Source: Candidatus Babelota bacterium
GTDB taxonomy: Bacteria > JAGOBX01
Reading direction: 5' to 3'
NCBI GenBank assembly: GCA_017999075.1
Contig: JAGOBX010000224.1
Coordinates: 1-6,216, forward strand
DNA length: 6,216 nt
Each line of letters begins with the position of its first letter. Positions within the stretch are counted from its first letter, which is position 1. Under the pieces are notes generated by a model, which did not search any database, had not been told where the DNA came from, and worked only from the letters and a program-made list of their open reading frames with translations. The translations under genes and the position numbers were made by a program. This document shows, in pieces, positions 1 through 4,777 of the stretch.

Positions 1-1058
1 ATATAAAAGTAATTCAGGATTGTTTGGAAAACAGTGCTTTTATAATGGGAGATTATATAAAGAAAATTGAAAAAAATGTTTCTGATATGCTTAACGTGAA
101 ACATTGTATTGGAGTTTCATCCGGAACCGATGCTTTGTATATTCCTCTTCTACATCTTGGAATAAAACCTGGAGATGAAATTATTACCACCCCGTTTACT
201 TTTATTGCAACCGCTGAGGTTATTTCATTATTAGGCGCAAAACCTGTTTTTGTAGATATAGAAGATGTCACATATAACATGGATTCTTCTAAACTTGAAA
301 AATATATAACTCAAAAAACCAAAGCAATCATACCAGTTCATTTATACGGACATCCTGCGGATATGGATCCGATAATGGAATTATCTAAAAAACACAAAAT
401 ATTTGTAATAGAAGACTGCTGCCAGGCGATTTGTGCAGAATATAAAAATAAAAAAGTCGGGTCAATTGGAGATTGCGGCGCTTTATCTTTTTTTCCGAGC
501 AAAAATCTAGGATGTTTTGGAGATGGCGGGATGATCACCACTCAATCTGAAGAACTCAATCGTATTTATTCTATGATCAGGGTGCATGGACAGGAAAAAC
601 GCTACATTCATGAAGTAATGGGAATTAATGGAAGACTTGATAACATTCAGGCAGCTGTACTGACTGTAAGAATTAAGAGACTTCAAGATTGGATAACCGA
701 TAGGATAAGAATTGCAAAAAAATATTGTGAAGAATTGAAAACAATAGGAGAAATAACAGTTCCACAAACTAAAAATAACTGCAAACACGTTTTTAACCAG
801 TTTACTGTTAGGATAAATAAAAAACGTGATATTTTTCAAAACAGACTAAATGAATCAGGAGTTCCTACAGCAGTTCATTACCCGATTCCTCTTCACTTAC
901 AGCCTGCGTTCAAATATCTTGGTTATTCAAAAAATGATTTTCCGGTCAGTGAAAAAATCAGTGAAGAAGTTATATCACTGCCTATATTTCCAGGTATGAC
1001 CGAACAGCAGCAGAGTTTTGTTATAGATTCAATAAAAAAAACGGTTAAGACATTATGA
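1..1058 (+). CDS. DegT/DnrJ/EryC1/StrS-family sugar-nucleotide aminotransferase (5' partial)
   Basis: PLP-dependent enzyme that transaminates a keto group on a nucleotide-linked sugar in the cytoplasm, supplying an amino sugar for surface glycan. Numbered from the TTG at 24, the protein shows the cofactor phosphate-binding segment GVSSGTDA (30-37), the pyridine-binding Asp in EDCCQA (130-135), the Schiff-base Lys in SFFPSKNLG (K160), and the substrate-side motif HYPIPLHLQPAF (285-296). The last resembles the WbpE/WlbC-type enzymes that act on UDP-3-keto-HexNAcA, but exact substrate is inference. The frame is open from base 3 with no stop (it reads IKVIQDCLENSAF), and the family normally has about 20 more residues before this helix. 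The gene therefore starts outside the window and the TTG at 24 is not the start. The C-terminus is complete. Its TGA overlaps the next gene's ATG (ATGA at 1055), so the two are probably translationally coupled. Confidence 0.93.
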   Translation, partial: IKVIQDCLENSAFIMGDYIKKIEKNVSDMLNVKHCIGVSSGTDALYIPLLHLGIKPGDEIITTPFTFIATAEVISLLGAKPVFVDIEDVTYNMDSSKLEKYITQKTKAIIPVHLYGHPADMDPIMELSKKHKIFVIEDCCQAICAEYKNKKVGSIGDCGALSFFPSKNLGCFGDGGMITTQSEELNRIYSMIRVHGQEKRYIHEVMGINGRLDNIQAAVLTVRIKRLQDWITDRIRIAKKYCEELKTIGEITVPQTKNNCKHVFNQFTVRINKKRDIFQNRLNESGVPTAVHYPIPLHLQPAFKYLGYSKNDFPVSEKISEEVISLPIFPGMTEQQQSFVIDSIKKTVKTL

Positions 1059-2494
1059 AAATTGCATTTTTAAACCCTCCATTTTATAAACATTTTTCAC
1101 GCAGTCAGAGAAGCCCGGCAGTAACAAAAGGAGGGACTTTGTATTATCCTATATGGCTTGCATATGCTGCAGGAGTAAGCGATAAATCAGGATTTGAAAC
1201 AATATTGATAGATTCGGCAGCGAAAAATCAATCGGTTGAAGATATGATTGACGAACTGAAAAAGTTTGGACCGGATATTTTAGTGATAGATTCAAGCACT
1301 CCAAGTATTTTTAATGATATTAATATAGCGAATATTATTAAAAATAAAATTTTAAATATTTTTATAGCTCTTGTAGGAACACATCCATCAGCTCTTCCGG
1401 AAAGTACATTGAGTTCTTCAGATTGTATAGATATAGTTTGTATTGGAGAATATGATTATACAATAAGAGATATTGCTTACGAACTTCAAAAAAAAGGTTC
1501 TTTAAAAAATGTGAAAGGCATAGGTTATAGAGATAACGGGAAAATTATTATAAATGAACGTAGAGAACTTATAGAGAATCTGGATGAAATCCCGTTTGCC
1601 GGTTATGTTTACAAAAAATATTTAAATATTAATGATTATTATTTTGCAGCTGCTGATTATCCTATGGCTATGATTATTACGGGCCGCGGCTGTCCTTTCA
1701 AATGTTTTTTCTGCGTTTACCCTCAAACTTTTCACAGCAGAAGATACCGCTTGAGGACTCCTGCAAATGTTGCTGAAGAATTTGAATATATAAAAACTGA
1801 ACTTCCGGAAGTTAAAGAAGTTGCTATTGAAGACGATACTTTCACGGCGAACAGACCTCGAACGCATAAAATTTGTGAATTACTCATAAAAAATAAAAAT
1901 AAATTGAAATGGTATGCTAATGTAAGGGCTGATCTTGATTTGGAAACAATGCAGATTATGAAATCTGCTGGTTGCAGGTTATTGATTGTAGGATTTGAAA
2001 GCGGAAGCAATGAAGTTTTAAAAAATATGCATAAAGGTATTTCAAAAGAAGCATCATTAAAATTTATGAGTAATGCAAAAAAATCCGGATTATTAGTTCA
2101 CGGTTGTATGATGATAGGTAATCCTGGAGAAACAGAAGAAACCATGAATGAAAGTTATGAATTTTCAAGACAACTTGATTGCGACAGTTTTCAATTTTAT
2201 CCGCTGTATGTTTATCCCGGAACAGAAGCTTATGACTGGGCAAAGCAAAACGGATATTTGATGACAGAAGATTTTAATCAGTGGCTGACTCCTTCAGGAG
2301 AACATAACTGCGTAATAAGTCTGCCTGGATTGCCGCGTGACAGAATAGTTGAATTTTGTAATTCGGCTTACAGGAAATATCATTTGAATCCGAGATATTT
2401 ATCTAAGAAATTATTGCAGCTTATAACAGCGCCAAGTGAAGGAAAAAGGACAATAAGATCAGGTTTAAAATATTTCAAATCATTTTTAAGATAA
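1055..2494 (+). CDS. B12-binding-domain radical SAM protein
   Basis: A 479-residue cytoplasmic iron-sulfur enzyme of the cobalamin-binding radical SAM class. Residues 1-145 form a Rossmann-like B12-binding domain with N-terminal KIAFLNPP and the family signature VGTHPSALPE (107-116). No DxHxxG motif is visible, so any cobalamin would bind without a protein His ligand. The radical SAM core spans about 200-420: CPFKCFFC gives the CxxxCxxC cluster ligands C213, C217 and C220, followed by an acidic strand (IEDDTF, 258-263), the GFESGS segment (313-318) and MIGNPGET (353-360). The C-terminal 60 residues are basic. Homologues act in methylation or C-C/C-S chemistry on lipids, antibiotics and glycan-linked molecules; the substrate cannot be read here. 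It overlaps the aminotransferase by 4 nt (ATGA), which sets the start and argues for a shared glycan pathway. No ribosome-binding site is seen upstream, consistent with coupling. Confidence 0.92.
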   Translation: MKIAFLNPPFYKHFSRSQRSPAVTKGGTLYYPIWLAYAAGVSDKSGFETILIDSAAKNQSVEDMIDELKKFGPDILVIDSSTPSIFNDINIANIIKNKILNIFIALVGTHPSALPESTLSSSDCIDIVCIGEYDYTIRDIAYELQKKGSLKNVKGIGYRDNGKIIINERRELIENLDEIPFAGYVYKKYLNINDYYFAAADYPMAMIITGRGCPFKCFFCVYPQTFHSRRYRLRTPANVAEEFEYIKTELPEVKEVAIEDDTFTANRPRTHKICELLIKNKNKLKWYANVRADLDLETMQIMKSAGCRLLIVGFESGSNEVLKNMHKGISKEASLKFMSNAKKSGLLVHGCMMIGNPGETEETMNESYEFSRQLDCDSFQFYPLYVYPGTEAYDWAKQNGYLMTEDFNQWLTPSGEHNCVISLPGLPRDRIVEFCNSAYRKYHLNPRYLSKKLLQLITAPSEGKRTIRSGLKYFKSFLR

Positions 2495-2513
2495 ATTTTG
2501 ATTTATTTAAAAA
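2483..2513. terminator. AT-only hairpin at the convergent gene junction (possible bidirectional terminator)
   Basis: TTTTTAA (2483-2489) pairs with TTAAAAA (2507-2513), and ATAAAT (2491-2496) pairs with ATTTAT (2501-2506). This gives a 13-bp stem with one bulged G (2490) and a TTTG loop. It overlaps the stop of the radical SAM gene and fills most of the 28-bp gap before the convergent glycosyltransferase stop. The stem has no G-C pairs, and the T-run is on the 5' arm in both directions, so it is not a canonical Rho-independent terminator. It may still slow polymerase or limit convergent read-through. Confidence 0.3.
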
Positions 2514-2522
2514 ATAGACTTA

Positions 2523-3944
2523 TTAAATTTTATCAATTTCCGATTGATATTTTTTTAAATCTCCGAGTTTTAAATAACATTGAGCTGCATATTTTCTGCA
2601 TTCCGATGAATTTGGAATTATATTTAAGCTTTTTCTGAAACATTTTAAAGCTTGTTTAAAATCATTTTTATTAAAAAATTCAATTCCTTCCATAAAATAT
2701 TTTTTGTCTTGTTTATTGTCAATTAAAATAAGCTGTTTATCGACAAAATCTTTATTTGCAAGAGCAAATTGATTAGTCGATTCAATTTTTAAAATTCTTT
2801 CTAAAATTTTTTTTAATTCCTCATAATTTTTGTCATATAAGATTATTTTCCCATAATTTTCCAGTGTTTTTATATCATTAGGATTATATTTTAAAGCCAT
2901 TTTATACATTTCTTTTGCGGAATAATTGTCGCTGTTAGTTTTATATATTGCGGCAAGATTGTAATAAGCGTTAGAATGCTCAGGTTTTAAGGAGATAATT
3001 TTTTTAAAAATTTTTATTGATTCTTCTGTATTTCCTGTTTGCCATAAAGATAAAGCGAGATTATTTAGAGCTGATATATTAGTTGAATCGTGGTTAAGAC
3101 TTAATTGAGCGAATTCTGAAGATTTTTTATAATCCTTTAATTCCATGTTTATAACTGATATTTCATTATAAACTTCAGACAAACGATAATTTTCTGAAAT
3201 GCAGCGGTTAAATAAATTTAGAGCTTCATCATATTTTTTCATACTTCTTTTTTGTTTTGCGAGTTCATAACATGATTTTAAGTCATTATATTCTGCAAAT
3301 TTTTTTTCATTAAGTTTTTCATAAAATTCTAGTTTTTTTATTTTTATTCTGTTATCGAGTTCTGCGAAGATATATCCATAATGATAAATAAAAAAATCAG
3401 CATCTTTTAAAACGCCTTTATTTAGTAATATAGAATTATCAATTAGTTCGTGAATATGCCCTGAAAAATAATATTCAGGTAAATTTTTAAAAAGCCTGAC
3501 TTTATCCGAAGGGAACCATCCGGCCGCACCGTCAGCCATTTTTTTTTCTTCATCATTTGAATTTGTTCGCCAGTTTGAAGTAGAAGAATTGTTAGTAAAA
3601 TTTTTAGTTGAACAAATAAATCCATTTATTTCCGGAGATTTTACAGATTGTAATATAACTGGATAAGAATCAGGACACAGTTTTTCATCTGCATCAATTA
3701 AAAAAATCCAGTTTAATGAACTTTTGGATTTAGCATAATTTCTGGCAGCGGCAAAATTATCTTCCCATTTAAAAAAATATATTTTGTCAGTAAATTTTTT
3801 GCAAATATCTATGGTACTGTCAGAACAGCCTGTATCAATAATTATAATTTCTCCAGCTATTTCACGGATAGAATTTAAACAATTTGCGATACATTTTTCT
3901 TCATTTTTTACTATTATATTGAATGAGATAGGGGAATTATTCAT
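2523..3944 (-). CDS. Family 2 glycosyltransferase with C-terminal TPR repeats
   Basis: A 473-residue protein that probably transfers a sugar from a nucleotide donor to a surface glycan or protein. The N-terminal GT-A domain (about 5-190) shows the opening strand FNIIVKNEE (8-16), DTGCSDST (37-44), FAAARNYA (64-71) and the metal-binding DADE (84-87). It also has RLFKN (150-154), GHIHE (162-166) and HYGY (188-191), the pattern of the SunS-like glycosyltransferase-plus-TPR group. From about 224 to 470 there are roughly six TPR-type helical repeats, for example around NALAL/AYYNLAA/LENYGK at 294-366, probably for partner or acceptor binding. There is no signal peptide or membrane span. I chose the ATG at 3944, 10 nt after the comEA-like stop; a TTG at 3968 would add 8 residues and overlap comEA, and neither has a Shine-Dalgarno. 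The first 20 codons match the family N-terminus. Donor and acceptor are unknown. Base composition looks poorer in G+C than in the left operon. Confidence 0.88.
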   Translation of the reverse strand: MNNSPISFNIIVKNEEKCIANCLNSIREIAGEIIIIDTGCSDSTIDICKKFTDKIYFFKWEDNFAAARNYAKSKSSLNWIFLIDADEKLCPDSYPVILQSVKSPEINGFICSTKNFTNNSSTSNWRTNSNDEEKKMADGAAGWFPSDKVRLFKNLPEYYFSGHIHELIDNSILLNKGVLKDADFFIYHYGYIFAELDNRIKIKKLEFYEKLNEKKFAEYNDLKSCYELAKQKRSMKKYDEALNLFNRCISENYRLSEVYNEISVINMELKDYKKSSEFAQLSLNHDSTNISALNNLALSLWQTGNTEESIKIFKKIISLKPEHSNAYYNLAAIYKTNSDNYSAKEMYKMALKYNPNDIKTLENYGKIILYDKNYEELKKILERILKIESTNQFALANKDFVDKQLILIDNKQDKKYFMEGIEFFNKNDFKQALKCFRKSLNIIPNSSECRKYAAQCYLKLGDLKKYQSEIDKI

Positions 3945-3954
3945 AATGATTAAT

Positions 3955-4644
3955 TCATTTAATATCAACTTTTTCTTTAATTAATTCGAAAGTTTTCGGG
4001 CCTATTCTTGGAACTCTAGTTAAATCATCTACACTTTTAAAATCTCCATGCTGTTTTCTGAATTCTATAATTGTTTCTGCAGTTTTTGGACCGATTCTCG
4101 GAATTTTAGTTAATTCAGAAATATCATTGCTATTAATGTTTATTTTTTTTGTTTCTTCATATTTATTTAAAAAAGTTTTTTTTATTTCATGTTCTTTTTT
4201 TATAAATTTTTCGAGATTTCCCAAGTTCTGATTTGTCAGCATAAATTTGTTTTGATAATTATTATAATTTAATTTAGCAGGAATAATTACGGTATCTGAT
4301 TCAAATATTTTAATGTTATCATATTTAAAATCGTAATCAGCATTAGGAGCAAGACCTCCTGCAAGTTCAATTAATTTTTTTACAGTAATATGTTTTTGAA
4401 TTTTATACGTTCCAGGATTTTTTACAGGACCTATTATGCCGATATATATAAAATTATCGGAAATCTGATTTTTAGAATCTATGCCGTTATTTTTGTTAGA
4501 ATCGGTATAGTTGTTATTATGATGTATGTCTGAAAAAACAGATTGAGAAGATGTAAAAAAATAATTGTTTTTTAAAAATAAAAGTAGTCCTGCTGTAATT
4601 GCGAGCAATATTATCCATAACAATTTTCTATTATTGTTATTCAT
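3955..4644 (-). CDS. comEA: ComEA-like DNA-binding protein (membrane anchor, SLBB-like, helix-hairpin-helix)
   Basis: A 229-residue protein predicted to bind double-stranded DNA outside the cytoplasmic membrane during natural transformation, passing it to the ComEC channel. A single uncleaved anchor spans about 7-24 (KLLWIILLAITAGLLLFL) after a short basic start, followed by an Asn/Ser-rich linker (31-64). Residues 65-124 fit an SLBB-type beta domain: IGPVKNPGTY (71-80), AGGLAPNADYD (95-105) and DTVIIPAK (117-124). A charged linker (140-165) leads to the C-terminal twin helix-hairpin-helix domain (167-229), which opens ININSNDISELTK. Length is close to Bacillus ComEA (about 205). Both hairpins read PRIGPKT, where the usual first residue of the turn is Gly (PGIG). 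No comEC or comEB is in the window; the next gene is a glycosyltransferase. The start has no ribosome-binding site and lies only about 4 nt from the predicted transcription start. Confidence 0.88.
   Translation of the reverse strand: MNNNNRKLLWIILLAITAGLLLFLKNNYFFTSSQSVFSDIHHNNNYTDSNKNNGIDSKNQISDNFIYIGIIGPVKNPGTYKIQKHITVKKLIELAGGLAPNADYDFKYDNIKIFESDTVIIPAKLNYNNYQNKFMLTNQNLGNLEKFIKKEHEIKKTFLNKYEETKKININSNDISELTKIPRIGPKTAETIIEFRKQHGDFKSVDDLTRVPRIGPKTFELIKEKVDIK
3991..4116 (-). repeat. Duplicated 36-bp hairpin-coding segment within comEA
   Basis: The 36 bases at 3991-4026 and at 4081-4116 align without gaps at 29 of 36 positions, exactly 90 bp (30 codons) apart. They encode the two DNA-binding hairpins, LTKIPRIGPKT and LTRVPRIGPKT. 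The offset is a whole number of codons, as expected for a two-hairpin ComEA domain. The DNA identity is higher than I would expect for two anciently separated motifs in such an AT-rich gene, though both encode the same residues. Confidence 0.7.
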
Positions 4645-4654
4645 ATTGTAAAAT

Positions 4655-4681
4655 ATTATATTATTTTGTGATTTTTTTCAA
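4655..4681 (-). promoter_or_regulatory. Predicted promoter of the comEA-glycosyltransferase unit
   Basis: On the minus strand, TTGAAA (4681-4676) is followed after 15 bp by a perfect TATAAT (4660-4655). The spacer is short of the 17-bp optimum, and AT-rich DNA makes chance matches common. If used, transcription would start near 4648, only about 4 nt before the ATG at 4644, giving an almost leaderless mRNA. That agrees with the missing Shine-Dalgarno. Confidence 0.4.
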
Positions 4682-4698
4682 GAAAAAATTTCTTGAAA
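4676..4698. promoter_or_regulatory. Perfect 10-bp inverted repeat between divergent genes (candidate operator)
   Basis: TTTCAAGAAA (4676-4685) and TTTCTTGAAA (4689-4698) are exact reverse complements separated by AAA. The left arm contains the minus-strand TTGAAA and the right arm the plus-strand TTGAAA, so one protein dimer bound here could cover the -35 region of both divergent promoters. As RNA it could form a hairpin, but it has no following U-run in either direction, which argues against a terminator. The binding protein is not identifiable here. Confidence 0.55.
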
Positions 4699-4720
4699 TA
4701 TATTTAATAAATTATAGAAT
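4693..4720 (+). promoter_or_regulatory. Predicted promoter of the histidine kinase gene
   Basis: TTGAAA (4693-4698) is followed after 16 bp by TAGAAT (4715-4720); each matches the sigma-70 consensus at 5 of 6 positions. Transcription would start near 4727, leaving a leader of about 50 nt. Two rival elements lie downstream: a perfect TATAAT at 4731-4736 without a clear -35 box, and TAATTTTG at 4746-4753, which fits the Bacteroidota-type TAnnTTTG -7 box but lacks an obvious -33 partner. An AAGGA at 4726-4730 is too far from any start codon to be a ribosome-binding site for the kinase. Confidence 0.4.
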
Positions 4721-4777
4721 TCTTTAAGGATATAATTAAAACACTTAATTTTGAAAAATTTGTTTTATTTAAAAGTT

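Noticed and set aside
24-26. TTG at 24 as the true start of the aminotransferase
   Set aside because: The frame stays open to the window edge and encodes residues that fit the family's N-terminal helix; about 20 family residues are still missing.
53-839. Minus-strand frames opposite the aminotransferase (53-280, 338-541, 507-839)
   Set aside because: Antisense shadows of a well-conserved enzyme with no recognisable motif or start signal.
1622-2010. Minus-strand frames opposite the radical SAM gene
   Set aside because: They overlap the catalytic CxxxCxxC region on the other strand and show no protein-like features.
3945-3968. TTG at 3968 as start of the glycosyltransferase
   Set aside because: It would overlap the end of comEA and add eight residues not expected before the conserved first strand; the ATG at 3944 fits better.
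3443-3984. Short frames at 3443-3625 (minus) and 3784-3984 (plus)
   Set aside because: Both overlap the glycosyltransferase coding region in other frames and look like composition artefacts.
2523-4644. Repeated A/T homopolymers as a tandem repeat or CRISPR array
   Set aside because: No repeat unit with regular spacers is present; the runs are Lys, Asn, Phe and Leu codons of AT-rich coding DNA.
4676-4698. The inverted repeat as a Rho-independent terminator
   Set aside because: It lies between divergent gene starts, so there is nothing upstream to terminate, and no U-run follows it on either strand.
4726-4730. AAGGA as ribosome-binding site for the kinase
   Set aside because: The nearest in-frame start candidates are 20 nt (TTG) and 47 nt (ATG) downstream, and a stop codon in the kinase frame sits at 4733.
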